From Streptomyces sp. 6-11-2 (GTDB taxonomy: Bacteria > Actinomycetota > Actinomycetes > Streptomycetales > Streptomycetaceae): a stretch of DNA of 64,000 nucleotides. Position numbers and translations under genes: made by a program. Below, piece after piece: positions 54,497 through 64,000 of this stretch. The DNA is taken from NCBI RefSeq assembly GCF_006540305.1, contig NZ_BJOR01000001.1:372001-436000 (forward strand), read 5' to 3'. A model generated the notes under the pieces. It was given only the letters and a program-made list of their open reading frames with translations, was not told the origin of the DNA and did no database searches. Each line of letters begins with the position of its first letter. The first letter of the stretch is position 1.

Positions 54497-57400
54497 ATGT
54501 CCCGTCGCGACGGCGATGCCCTTCCCCTGACGGCGGCCCAGCGTGAGATCTGGCTCGCCGAGCAGCGCGCGCGGACCGCGCTCGACGCCTACCGCATCGG
54601 CGACTATCTGGAGGTCCACAGCCCGGTCGACGCGGAGCTCTTCGAGACCGCACTGCGCCGGGTGGTCGACGAGATCGACGCCCTGCACGTGAGTTTCGTG
54701 GACGACGGGCGGGAACCGCGGCAGGTGGTCCGCGAGGCATGGGACTGGGAACCCCATCTGCTCGACCTGAGCTCGGAGTCCGACCCACGAGCGGCAGGCC
54801 TCGAGTGGATGGCCCGGGACCGGACGCGTGCGCTGGACCTCTCACGTGATCCGCTCTTCAGCTTCGCGCTGATCAGCCTGTCGCCGACCCACCACCTCGT
54901 GTACCAGAACTACCACCACCTGGTGATGGACGGATTCGGCCTCTCCCTCGTCCGGCGGCGGCTCACGCGGATGTACGCGGCGCTGGCGGCGGGCGGCCCG
55001 GTGCCGCCGTCGCCGTTCGGTTCATTGGACGAGCTGATCCGCGGTGACGCCGGCTACCGCGCCTCGGAGCAGTTCGCCTCCGATCAGTCGTACTGGACAG
55101 AGCGGCTCGCCGACCGGCCGGAACCGGCTCAGCTCACCGGCCGGGAGCCACGTGGTGGGAGCGGTCCGCACACCGCGGTGGAACCGGCGGTGCTCCACGT
55201 GGACGCGCTGCGAGCGGGGGCAGCACGGACCGAAGTCCACTGGTCCCGCCCACTGATCGCGGCGGCGGCTCTCTACGCACACCGGCTCACCGGGGACCGG
55301 GACGTGCTGATCGGCCTTCCCGTCACCGGGCGCGAGGGAGCCGAACGCGCTCTGCTGTCCACGCCCGGCACGGTGGCGAACGTGCTGCCCCTGCGCCTGC
55401 CGATGCGTCCGGACATGCGGTGGTACGACCTCGTCACCGAGGTGGCACGGGAGGCCGACGCGGCTCTCGTGCACCAGCGCTACCGCAGCGAGGACCTGTT
55501 CCGGGACCTCGGCGTCCCCGGTTCCCCCGGGGCGGCGTTCCCGCTCGTCGTCAACATCATGGTCTTCGACTCCGCCCCGAGTTTCGCCGGGCACCCCGCC
55601 ACGCTGCACTACCTTCTCCCCGAGCCGACCACCGGGCTGGCCCTCTGGATCATGGGCCGGCGGGGAGAAGATGAACTCCGGGTCGAGCTCAAGGGCGCAC
55701 CCCAGACCTGGAGCGAGGACGAACTCGCCGTACACCAACGGCGTCTGATCGCGCTGCTGGACGCCGTCGCGCGCTGCGACCCACAGGAGCCGGTCGGCCG
55801 GATCGGCCTGCTCGCCGGGGACGAGGAGCGTGAGCTGCTGACGCTGGGCGCCGGTCCGGTGACGCAGGCCTCAGCCGAGGGCCTGGCGGAGGTGTTCCGG
55901 GCGCAGGTGCGGGCGACGCCGGACGCGGTCGCGGTGGTGGCGCCGGACACGGCACTGACGTTTGCGGAGCTGGACGCGCGGGCGAACCGGCTGGCGCATG
56001 CCCTGATCGCCCGTGGGGTGGGGCCGGAGCGGCTGGTCGCGGTGGCCCTGCCACGCTCGGCGGAACTGGTGGTGGCGATCCTCGCGGTGCTGAAGGCCGG
56101 GGCCGCCTACGTCCCGGTCGACCCGGAGTACCCTGCCGCCCGGATCGGGTACATGCTCGACGACGCGCGGCCGGTCCTGGTGGTGACCGACGTGCGTGCC
56201 CTGGAACGGCTGGCCGAGGCCGGTCCCACCGAGCGGCTGGTGATCGACGAACCGGAGACGGCCGCTACGGTGGCGGGTTGCCCGGCAGTGGACCCGGAAG
56301 TGACCGTCGATCCGGAACATCCGGCGTACGTCATCTACACCTCCGGTTCCACCGGGCGGCCCAAGGGCGTGGTGTCGACGCACCGCGGCCTGCTCAACCT
56401 GTTCACCGACCAGCAGCGGACCTTGTTCCCGCCCCTGCTCGTGGACCGGAGGCGACGGCTGAGGGTGGCCCTGACCACGTCGGTCTCGTTCGACGCGGCC
56501 TGGAACCAGTTGCTCAGCCTGTTCGCGGGCCACGAGCTGCACGTACTGGACCGGGCGACCTGGACCGACCCGGACGCCTTCGTCGACTACGCCAGGCGCT
56601 GCCGGCTCGACTTCATCGAGGCCACCCCGTCGTACCTCCACGTTCTGGTCGCACAGGGGATGCTCGACGATCCGCAGTGGCGTCCCGTGATGGTCGCGGC
56701 GGGCGGGGAGGCCATCCCGGAGCAGCTGTGGGAGCGCCTGCGCTCGGCCGACGGGGTGTCCTGCATGAACTTCTACGGTCCGTCCGAGTGCACGGTGAAC
56801 TCGGTCGTCGCGCCGCTGGAGTCGAGCCGGCGCCCGGTGATCGGCCGACCGGTCGGCAACACCCGGCTGTACGTACTTGACGGCGCGTTGCGGCCGATGC
56901 CCACGGGTGTGGCGGGTGAGCTGTACATCGCCGGCGCGGGCCTGGCACGGGGCTACCTCAACCGGCCGGGTCTGACCACCGGGCGTTTCGTGGCCGACCC
57001 GTTCGGGCCGGCCGGCTCGCGCATGTACCGCACGGGCGACCTGGTGCAGTGGGGCCCGGACGGGAACCTGGAGTTCCTCGGCCGTACCGACGACCAGGTC
57101 AAGGTCCGAGGCTTCCGGATCGAACTCGGCGAGATCGAGGCCGGGCTCGTCGAGCACCCGCACGTCGCACAGGCCGCCGTTCTGGTACGTACCGAAGGGG
57201 ACACCCGGCTGGTCGCCTACTTCGTACCGGCCCCCGGTGCCACAGTGGCCGTGCCCGCGCTGCGTGAACACCTGCGCGAGCGGCTGCCGGAGTACATGGT
57301 GCCGACCGCGTTCGTGATGCTGGACGCACTGCCGCTGACGCCGAACCGGAAGCTCGACCGACGGGCCCTGCCGGCCCCCGAGCAGGCCGCGGCCGCCCCG

Positions 57401-60400
57401 GGCCGCGCTCCGCGCACCGCGACCGAACACGTGCTGGCCGGGCTGTTCACCGAGGTGCTCGGGGTGGCCGAGGCCGGGCCGGACGACAGCTTCTTCGACC
57501 TCGGCGGGCATTCGCTGCTGGCCACCCGGCTGGTCGCCAGGGCCCGGTCGGCGCTGGGCGTGGAGCTGCAACTGGGCGACCTGTTCGACGCGCCGACGGT
57601 GGCGGAACTGGCGACGGCGGTGGACCGCGCGGACCGGGCACGGCCGGCGCTGGGGCGGCGCGAGCGGCCCGAGGCGATCCCACTGTCCTTCGCGCAGCGC
57701 CGGTTGTGGTTCCTGCACCGCATGGAGGGCCCGGGCGCCACGTACAACATCCCGCTGGCGCTGCGGCTGTCCGGCGACCTCGACGAGCGGGCCCTGGAAG
57801 CCGCGCTGGCGGACGTGGTCGAGCGCCACGAGAGCCTGCGCACCGTCTTCCCGGTGGTCGACGACGTGCCGTGCCAGCGGGTGCTGGACCTCGACGAGGC
57901 ACGGCCGCGACTGCGTGTGACCGAGGTCGGCGAGGGCGACCTGCCGGATCGACTGGCGGAGGCGGCCCGGCACGGCTTCGAGCTCTCCGAGGAGCCGCCG
58001 CTGCACACCGAACTGTTCAAGCTGGGAGCCGACGAGCACGTACTGCTGGTGGTGGTGCACCACATCGCCGGCGACGGCTGGTCGATGGGGCCGCTATCGC
58101 GGGACCTGACCACCGCCTACGTGGCCCGTTCCGAAGGGGCGAAGCCGGAGTGGGCTCCGCTGCCGGTCCAGTACGCCGACCATGCCCTCTGGCAGCGCGA
58201 GCTGCTCGGTGAGGGCTCTGACCCGGACAGCCTGCTGCGCAGTCAACTGCTCTACTGGAAGGAGCAGCTGGCCGACCTGCCCGAGCAGGTCGAGCTGCCG
58301 TTCGACCGGCCCAGGCCGGCGGTGACGTCCCACCGGGGCGCCCTCCTGCCGGTGCGGATCGACGCCGAACTGCACCAGGGGCTGCGCGCCCTCGCCCGTG
58401 ACGGCGGGGCCAGCCTCTTCATGGTGCTCCAGGCCGGGCTGGCCGCCCTGCTGGGCAAGCTCGGCGCGGGCACCGACGTCCCGATCGGCACACCGATCGC
58501 CGGACGCACCGACGAGGCCGCGGACGACCTGGTCGGCTTCTTCGTCAACACCCTGGTGCTGCGTACCGACCTCTCCGGCGACCCGTCGTTCACCGACCTG
58601 CTGGGCCGGGTGCGCACCGACGCGCTGGCCGCGTACGGGCATCAGGACGTGCCGTTCGAGCACCTCGTGGAGGCACTGAACCCAGCCCGGTCGCTGGCAC
58701 ACCACCCCCTGTTCCAGACCATGCTCGCCCTGCAGAACGCGCCGCTCGGCACGTTCGACCTGCCGCGGCTGCGCGTGGCGACCGACCTGGTCCACACCGG
58801 GACGGCCAAGTGCGACCTGACGTTCATGCTGACCGAACAGCCCGGCGGGCACGGGCTGTCGGGGATGGTGGAGTACAGCACCGACCTGTTCGACGCGGCC
58901 ACCGTGGAGGGGATCGTCGACCGGTGGCTGCGGCTGCTCCGCGCCGTGGTGGCCGAGCCCGGTCGGCGGATCGGCCAGGTGGACGTGCTGTCCGCCGACG
59001 AGTTCCGCGCGCTGCTGCCGGCTGTCGTAGGCCGGAGTGGGCAGTTGCCGGAGAGCAGCATCACCGCGCTCTTCGAGCGGCAGGTACGGGCGAACCCGTC
59101 GGCGGTCGCCGTGGTGAGCGGCGACGTCACGCTGACCTACGGTGAGTTGAACGCCCGGGCCAACCGGCTTGCGCACGCCCTGATCGCCCGGGGCGTGCGG
59201 CCTGAGCAGCTGGTGGCGCTGGCCCTGCCGCGCTCGGCCGACCTGGTGGTGGCGGTCCTCGCGGTCCTCAAGGCGGGAGCCGCCTACGTTCCGGTGGACC
59301 CGCAGTACCCGGCCGCCCGGATCGCCTACCTGCTTCGGGACGCCCGGCCGGCGCTGCTCGTGACGACGAGCCGGATCGGAGAACTGCCCGGGGCGGACCC
59401 GGTGGACCGGCTCCTGCTGGACACCGCCGACCTGGCCGAGCTGCCGGACACCGACCCGGAGATCCCTCTCGACCCAGGCCACCCCGCCTACGTCATCTAC
59501 ACCTCCGGGTCCACCGGCGACCCCAAGGGCGTCGTGGTCCCGCACACGAACGTGGTGAGGCTGTTCGGCACCGCCCAGGAGCTGTTCGGCTTCTCCGCCG
59601 AGGACGTCTGGACCCTCTTCCACTCCTACGCCTTCGACTTCTCGGTGTGGGAGCTGTGGGGCCCGCTGCTGTACGGCGGCCGCCTGGTGGTCGTGGACCA
59701 CGAGACCAGCCGCTCACCGCACGGGTTCCTGGAGCTCCTCGCCCGTGAACGGGTGACGGTGCTCAACCAGACGCCGTCGGCCTTCTACCAGTTGATGCAG
59801 GCGGACCAGGAGGCACCGGAGACCAGCCGTTCGCTCGCCCTGCGCACCGTGGTGTTCGGCGGCGAGGCACTGGAGCACGCCCGGCTGACGAGCTGGTACG
59901 AGCGACACCCGGACGACGCGCCGCTGCTGGTCAACATGTACGGCATCACCGAGACCACCGTGCACGTGACCCACGCCGCACTCGACCGGTCCGACACCGC
60001 CGCGGGCCGGATCGGCGCGGCCCTCCCCGACCTGCGCACGTACGTGCTGGACGCCCACCTGCGGCCGGTGCCCCCGGGCGTGCCCGGCGAGCTGTACGTC
60101 GCGGGCGCCGGGCTGGCGCGCGGATACCTGAACCGGCCCGGTCTGACCGCCGGGCGCTTCGTGGCCGACCCGTTCGGGCCGGCCGGTGCGCGCATGTACC
60201 GCAGCGGCGACGTGGTGCGCCGGTGTGCGGACGGCAGTCTGCGGTTCGTGGGCCGTGCCGACGACCAGGTGAAGGTGCGCGGCTTCCGGATCGAGCTCGG
60301 CGAGGTCGAGGCGGCGCTGGCCGCCCACTCGTCCGTCGTACAGGTCGCCGTGCTGGCGCGGCAGGACCGGGCGGACGACACCCGGCTGGTCGCGTACCTG

Positions 60401-63400
60401 GTGGCCGCCCCGGGTGCCGCCCCGCGGCCGGCGGAGCTGCGCGAGCATCTGCGGGAGCTGCTGCCGGAGTACATGGTGCCCGCCGCGTTCGTCACCCTCG
60501 ACGCCCTGCCGTTGACCGCCAACGGCAAACTGGACCGACGGGCGCTGCCCGCACCCGACCTCGCTCCGGCGAACACCGGCCGCGCGCCGCGTACGCCGCA
60601 GGAGCAGGTCCTGTGCGAGTTGTTCGCCGAGGTCCTCGGGGTGGCCGAGGCCGGCGTCGAGGACAGCTTCTTCGACCTGGGCGGGCACTCGCTGCTGGCA
60701 ACCCGCCTGGCCGCCCGGGTCCGGGCGACCCTGGGGGTGGAGCTGGAACTGCGCACCCTGTTCGAGACCCCGACCCCGGCCGGCGTGGCTGCCGCCCTCG
60801 CGGGAGCCCGCCAGGCACAACAGGCACTGGCGCCCCACGTGCGGCCGGAGCGGATCCCGCTGTCGTTCGCGCAGCGGCGGCTCTGGTTCCTGGACCAGCT
60901 GGAGGGCTCCGGCGCGAACTACCACATCTCCCTGGCGTGGCGGCTGTCCGGGCGCCTGGACCGGCAGGCCCTGGAGGCCGCCCTGGCGGACGCGGTGGCC
61001 CGGCACGAAACCCTGCGCACCGTCTTCCCGGTGGTGGACGGCGTGCCGTACCAGCAGGTGCTGGACGTGGTGGCGGCCCGCCCGCGGCTGGACGTGAGCC
61101 GGACCACCGAGGCCGGGCTGCCGGGCGTGCTGGCGGCCGCGAAGGATCGTCCGTTCGACCTGGCGGTGGATCTGCCGCTGCGCGTCGGGCTGTTCGAGTT
61201 GGCGCCAAACGAGCACGTGCTTCAGGTGGTGCTCCACCACATCGCGGGTGACGGCTGGTCGCTGGGCCCGCTTGCGCAGGACCTGACCGCCGCCTACGCG
61301 TCGCGCTGCCGCGGCGAGGGGCCGCGGTGGGCGGCGCTGCCGGTCCAGTACGCCGACTACACCCTGTGGCAGCACCAGCTGCTCGGCGACGCCACCGACC
61401 AGGACAGTCTGTTCGCCCGCCAGACCGCCTACTGGACCCGGCAGTTGGCCGATCTGCCGGAGCAGATCCGGCTGCCCGGTGACCGGCCCCGCCCGGCGGT
61501 CGCCTCGCACCGGGGCGGCTTCGTGCGTGCCGGGCTGGACGCGGAGCTGCACCGCGGTCTGCGTGAACTCGCCCGCGCGCACGGGACCAGTCTGTTCATG
61601 GTGCTTCAGGCCGGGCTGGCGGCGCTGCTGAGCAAGCTCGGTGCGGGTGACGACATCCCGGTCGGCAGCCCGATCGCCGGCCGGACCGACCAGGCACTCG
61701 ACGAGTTGGTCGGATACTTCGTCAACACCCTGGTGCTGCGGACGGACACCTCGGGCGATCCGACGTTCGCCGAGTTGCTCGGCCGGGTGCGGGACACCGC
61801 GCTGGCCGGGTACGCCAACCAGGACCTGCCGTTCGAGTACCTGGTCGAAGCCCTCAATCCGGTGCGCTCGCTGGCGCATCACCCGCTGTTCCAGGTCATG
61901 CTGGTGCTGCAGAACGCGCCCCGCGCCGACTTCGCCCCACCGGGGCTGCGCGTCGGCGAGGTGGAGCTGAACACGACCACGTCCAAGTTCGACCTGGTCT
62001 TCTCCCTGTCCGAGCGGCACTCCGGGTACGGTTCCCCGGACGGGATCGACGCGCTCGTCCAGTTCGCCGGCGATCTGTACGATCCGGCGACCGTCGACAT
62101 GATGGTCGCGCGCTGGGTGCGGCTGCTGAGGGCGGCTGTCGCCGATCCGCAACAGCGGCTCAGCCGCGTCGATCTGCTGTCCGTCTCGGAGCGCCGCGAG
62201 TTGCTGCCCGCGGTCGAGGGCGGGGCGGTCACCGCGAGCCTGCCGGAGATGTTCGCGGCGCAGGCGGCGGCGACGCCCGAGGGCGTTGCTCTGGCCTCCG
62301 AGGGTGTCGAGCTGACGTACCGTCAGCTGGATGCGTGGGCGAACCGATTCGCGCATGCGCTGATCGCGCGGGGTGTGGGTCCGGAGCAGATCGTGGCGGT
62401 GGCGTTGCCGCGGTCGGTGGAGTTCGTGGTGGCCGTCCTGGGTGTCCTGAAGACGGGAGCCGCCTATCTGCCGGTGGATCCGGCGTATCCGGAGTCGCGG
62501 ATCGCGTTCATGCTGCAGGACGCAGGGCCGACCGTGGTGGTCGACGACCCGGCGATGGTGGCCGACGTGTCCGGGCGGCCGGACACCGATCCTGCCGTCG
62601 CGGTGGACGCCCGTCACTCGGCTTACGTGATCTACACGTCCGGCTCGACCGGACGGCCCAAGGGCGTGGTGGTCAGCCACGCGGGCCTGCGAGGCATGGT
62701 GGCCGAGCAGGTCGAGCGGCTCGGCATCGACGCGGCCAGCCGGGTGCTCCAGTTCTCCTCGCCGAGCTTCGACGTCTCGCTGTGGGACCTGTGCGGCGCC
62801 CTGCTCACCGGTGCCGCTCTCGTACCGGCACCCGCGGCCGAGCCGGTCTCCGCGCTGACCGATCCGAGCCTTGCCCTCACCCATGCGACGGTGCCGCCGT
62901 CCGTGCTGGCGGCGCTGTCGCCGGACGCGGTGGACGTGCCGACGCTGGCGGTCGCGGGCGAGGCATGCCCGTCGGAGCTGGTCGCGCGATGGGCGCCGGG
63001 GCGGCGGATGATCAACGCCTACGGTCCGACCGAGACGACGGTCATCGCGACGATGAGCGAGCCGCTGTCGCCGGGACCGGGCGTGCCGCCGATCGGCCGT
63101 GGCGTCGCCGGGTTCCGGGCGTACGTGCTGGACCAGCGCCTGGGCCTGGTGCCGCCGGGCGTGACCGGGGAGCTGTACGTCGCCGGCCCGGGCCTCGCCC
63201 GTGGCTACCTGAACCGGCCCGGGCTCTCCGCCAGGCGGTTCGTGGCCTGCCCGTTCGGTGCGGCAGGTGAGCGGATGTACCGCACCGGGGACCTGGTGCG
63301 CCGCCGCGCCGACGGTCAGTTGGAGTATCTCGGCCGTGCCGACGACCAGGTGAAGGTGCGCGGCTTCCGGATCGAACTCGGTGAGATCGAGACTGCGTTG

Positions 63401-64000
63401 GCCGAACACCCGCAGGTCGGTCAGGTCGCGGTCATCGCTCGGAAGGACCAGCCGGAGGACACCCGCCTGGTCGCCTACCTGGTGCCCGTCACCGGCGCCG
63501 AACTTCGGCCGGAGGAACTGCGTGCCCACCTCCGCGAGTGGCTGCCGGACTACATGGTGCCCGCCGCGTTCGTCACCCTCGACGCCCTGCCGTTGACCGC
63601 CAACGGCAAGCTCGACCGGCGTGCCCTGCCCGAGCCCGAGTTCGCCGGATCGCGGGTCGGCAGGACGCCGCACACCCCGCAGGAGCAGGTGCTGGCCGAA
63701 CTGTTCGCCGAGGTACTGGGCCTGACGCGGGTCGGCGTCGACGACAGCTTCTTCGACCTGGGCGGCCACTCCCTGCTGGCCACCCGGCTGGTGGCCCGGG
63801 TCAGGGCGGCCCTGGGCGTCGAGCTGGCGCTGCACACCCTGTTCCGGACCCCGACCGTGGCCGGGCTGGCCGCCGTACTGGGCGGCGCCGACCGAGCCAG
63901 GCTCGCCCTGCGGCGGATGGAGCGGCCCGAGCGGGTACCACTGTCGTCCGCGCAGCGGCGGCTCTGGTTCCTGCACCAGCTGGACGGAGCCGCACCGATC
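54497..64000 (+). CDS. nonribosomal peptide synthetase, C-A-T-C-A-T-C-A-T-C…, continues beyond the window
   Basis: ATG at 54497 with GGAGGT; 3168 codons open to the window end. C1 (about 13-440, [11 protein letters not shown]) with no upstream carrier, so a starter or N-capping type. A1 (about 460-930, [10 protein letters not shown] at 615); T1 Ser about 1006 ([11 protein letters not shown]). C2 (1060-1500, HHIAGDG 1188). A2 (about 1525-1990); T2 Ser 2065. C3 (HHIAGDG 2247). A3 (about 2580-3030, core at 2713); T3 Ser 3092; C4 begins 3147. No epimerase or methyltransferase domain visible. Read-out of specificity residues by eye: A2 DFWNVGMVHK, matching threonine; A1 about DANEVAFVNK and A3 about DVWTAAAVIK, unassigned. 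At least four modules are implied. Confidence 0.95.
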   Translation, partial: MSRRDGDALPLTAAQREIWLAEQRARTALDAYRIGDYLEVHSPVDAELFETALRRVVDEIDALHVSFVDDGREPRQVVREAWDWEPHLLDLSSESDPRAAGLEWMARDRTRALDLSRDPLFSFALISLSPTHHLVYQNYHHLVMDGFGLSLVRRRLTRMYAALAAGGPVPPSPFGSLDELIRGDAGYRASEQFASDQSYWTERLADRPEPAQLTGREPRGGSGPHTAVEPAVLHVDALRAGAARTEVHWSRPLIAAAALYAHRLTGDRDVLIGLPVTGREGAERALLSTPGTVANVLPLRLPMRPDMRWYDLVTEVAREADAALVHQRYRSEDLFRDLGVPGSPGAAFPLVVNIMVFDSAPSFAGHPATLHYLLPEPTTGLALWIMGRRGEDELRVELKGAPQTWSEDELAVHQRRLIALLDAVARCDPQEPVGRIGLLAGDEERELLTLGAGPVTQASAEGLAEVFRAQVRATPDAVAVVAPDTALTFAELDARANRLAHALIARGVGPERLVAVALPRSAELVVAILAVLKAGAAYVPVDPEYPAARIGYMLDDARPVLVVTDVRALERLAEAGPTERLVIDEPETAATVAGCPAVDPEVTVDPEHPAYVIYTSGSTGRPKGVVSTHRGLLNLFTDQQRTLFPPLLVDRRRRLRVALTTSVSFDAAWNQLLSLFAGHELHVLDRATWTDPDAFVDYARRCRLDFIEATPSYLHVLVAQGMLDDPQWRPVMVAAGGEAIPEQLWERLRSADGVSCMNFYGPSECTVNSVVAPLESSRRPVIGRPVGNTRLYVLDGALRPMPTGVAGELYIAGAGLARGYLNRPGLTTGRFVADPFGPAGSRMYRTGDLVQWGPDGNLEFLGRTDDQVKVRGFRIELGEIEAGLVEHPHVAQAAVLVRTEGDTRLVAYFVPAPGATVAVPALREHLRERLPEYMVPTAFVMLDALPLTPNRKLDRRALPAPEQAAAAPGRAPRTATEHVLAGLFTEVLGVAEAGPDDSFFDLGGHSLLATRLVARARSALGVELQLGDLFDAPTVAELATAVDRADRARPALGRRERPEAIPLSFAQRRLWFLHRMEGPGATYNIPLALRLSGDLDERALEAALADVVERHESLRTVFPVVDDVPCQRVLDLDEARPRLRVTEVGEGDLPDRLAEAARHGFELSEEPPLHTELFKLGADEHVLLVVVHHIAGDGWSMGPLSRDLTTAYVARSEGAKPEWAPLPVQYADHALWQRELLGEGSDPDSLLRSQLLYWKEQLADLPEQVELPFDRPRPAVTSHRGALLPVRIDAELHQGLRALARDGGASLFMVLQAGLAALLGKLGAGTDVPIGTPIAGRTDEAADDLVGFFVNTLVLRTDLSGDPSFTDLLGRVRTDALAAYGHQDVPFEHLVEALNPARSLAHHPLFQTMLALQNAPLGTFDLPRLRVATDLVHTGTAKCDLTFMLTEQPGGHGLSGMVEYSTDLFDAATVEGIVDRWLRLLRAVVAEPGRRIGQVDVLSADEFRALLPAVVGRSGQLPESSITALFERQVRANPSAVAVVSGDVTLTYGELNARANRLAHALIARGVRPEQLVALALPRSADLVVAVLAVLKAGAAYVPVDPQYPAARIAYLLRDARPALLVTTSRIGELPGADPVDRLLLDTADLAELPDTDPEIPLDPGHPAYVIYTSGSTGDPKGVVVPHTNVVRLFGTAQELFGFSAEDVWTLFHSYAFDFSVWELWGPLLYGGRLVVVDHETSRSPHGFLELLARERVTVLNQTPSAFYQLMQADQEAPETSRSLALRTVVFGGEALEHARLTSWYERHPDDAPLLVNMYGITETTVHVTHAALDRSDTAAGRIGAALPDLRTYVLDAHLRPVPPGVPGELYVAGAGLARGYLNRPGLTAGRFVADPFGPAGARMYRSGDVVRRCADGSLRFVGRADDQVKVRGFRIELGEVEAALAAHSSVVQVAVLARQDRADDTRLVAYLVAAPGAAPRPAELREHLRELLPEYMVPAAFVTLDALPLTANGKLDRRALPAPDLAPANTGRAPRTPQEQVLCELFAEVLGVAEAGVEDSFFDLGGHSLLATRLAARVRATLGVELELRTLFETPTPAGVAAALAGARQAQQALAPHVRPERIPLSFAQRRLWFLDQLEGSGANYHISLAWRLSGRLDRQALEAALADAVARHETLRTVFPVVDGVPYQQVLDVVAARPRLDVSRTTEAGLPGVLAAAKDRPFDLAVDLPLRVGLFELAPNEHVLQVVLHHIAGDGWSLGPLAQDLTAAYASRCRGEGPRWAALPVQYADYTLWQHQLLGDATDQDSLFARQTAYWTRQLADLPEQIRLPGDRPRPAVASHRGGFVRAGLDAELHRGLRELARAHGTSLFMVLQAGLAALLSKLGAGDDIPVGSPIAGRTDQALDELVGYFVNTLVLRTDTSGDPTFAELLGRVRDTALAGYANQDLPFEYLVEALNPVRSLAHHPLFQVMLVLQNAPRADFAPPGLRVGEVELNTTTSKFDLVFSLSERHSGYGSPDGIDALVQFAGDLYDPATVDMMVARWVRLLRAAVADPQQRLSRVDLLSVSERRELLPAVEGGAVTASLPEMFAAQAAATPEGVALASEGVELTYRQLDAWANRFAHALIARGVGPEQIVAVALPRSVEFVVAVLGVLKTGAAYLPVDPAYPESRIAFMLQDAGPTVVVDDPAMVADVSGRPDTDPAVAVDARHSAYVIYTSGSTGRPKGVVVSHAGLRGMVAEQVERLGIDAASRVLQFSSPSFDVSLWDLCGALLTGAALVPAPAAEPVSALTDPSLALTHATVPPSVLAALSPDAVDVPTLAVAGEACPSELVARWAPGRRMINAYGPTETTVIATMSEPLSPGPGVPPIGRGVAGFRAYVLDQRLGLVPPGVTGELYVAGPGLARGYLNRPGLSARRFVACPFGAAGERMYRTGDLVRRRADGQLEYLGRADDQVKVRGFRIELGEIETALAEHPQVGQVAVIARKDQPEDTRLVAYLVPVTGAELRPEELRAHLREWLPDYMVPAAFVTLDALPLTANGKLDRRALPEPEFAGSRVGRTPHTPQEQVLAELFAEVLGLTRVGVDDSFFDLGGHSLLATRLVARVRAALGVELALHTLFRTPTVAGLAAVLGGADRARLALRRMERPERVPLSSAQRRLWFLHQLDGAAPI

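Noticed and set aside
59714..63976. A 1420-codon open frame on the minus strand
   Set aside because: Shadow of the NRPS gene; the A-T-C motifs on the plus strand are decisive.

Overview
The window is a stretch of a Streptomyces chromosome. Evidence: very high GC, GTG and TTG starts with purine-rich ribosome binding sites, long open antisense frames that are coding shadows, and characteristic families (DUF574 methyltransferase, zf-HC2 anti-sigma factor, SpoIIE/HATPase phosphatase, LysX, class F sortase, Rpf-type muralytic protein). From memory, the gene order around the c-di-GMP protein, the Lipoprotein_15-type lipoprotein and the WS/DGAT acyltransferase resembles the SCO0928-SCO0958 interval of S. 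coelicolor. I could not check this by search.

Layout. 1-8 kb: a c-di-GMP turnover protein (only its N-terminus is in the window) coupled to a methyltransferase, then cell-surface genes (repeat lipoprotein, Pro-rich, Gly-rich and repeat-rich tail-anchored proteins, a class F sortase, a polysaccharide deacetylase). 8-25 kb: LysX, a stress protein, an amino acid permease, a hydrolase/MarR pair with two matched operators, a CapA-like protein that has lost its metal ligands, a sigma/anti-sigma neighbourhood, a DNA glycosylase, a SpoIIE-type phosphatase, a lipase maturation factor homologue, DUF3224, and the deletion-scarred remains of what looks like an L-fucose catabolic operon. 25-49 kb: GH38 and GH92 mannosidases, flotillin plus partner, amidase, a degenerate HD protein, an unusual SDR, WS/DGAT (triacylglycerol or wax ester), GlgC and GlgA (glycogen or maltose-1-phosphate), an Rpf-LysM-M23 cell-wall protein, 6-phosphogluconate dehydrogenase and a panD operon. 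Several storage-carbon and NADPH genes are therefore close together.

49.2-64 kb: gene-poor, more AT-rich DNA leads into what looks like an accessory biosynthetic locus. It holds a metallophosphoesterase, a DUF5132 protein, an ABC exporter with an unusual N-terminal HMA-like extension, and a very large nonribosomal peptide synthetase. The synthetase starts at 54497 and is still open at the window edge: C-A-T-C-A-T-C-A-T-C..., 3168 residues visible. Its second adenylation domain reads out as threonine. The first condensation domain has no upstream carrier, so the product is probably N-capped.

The most distinctive items are the DUF5132/HMA-ABC/NRPS locus, the fucose operon eroded by internal deletions that kept the reading frames and the stop/start overlap, and three proteins (CapA-like, HD, SDR) whose catalytic residues appear replaced.
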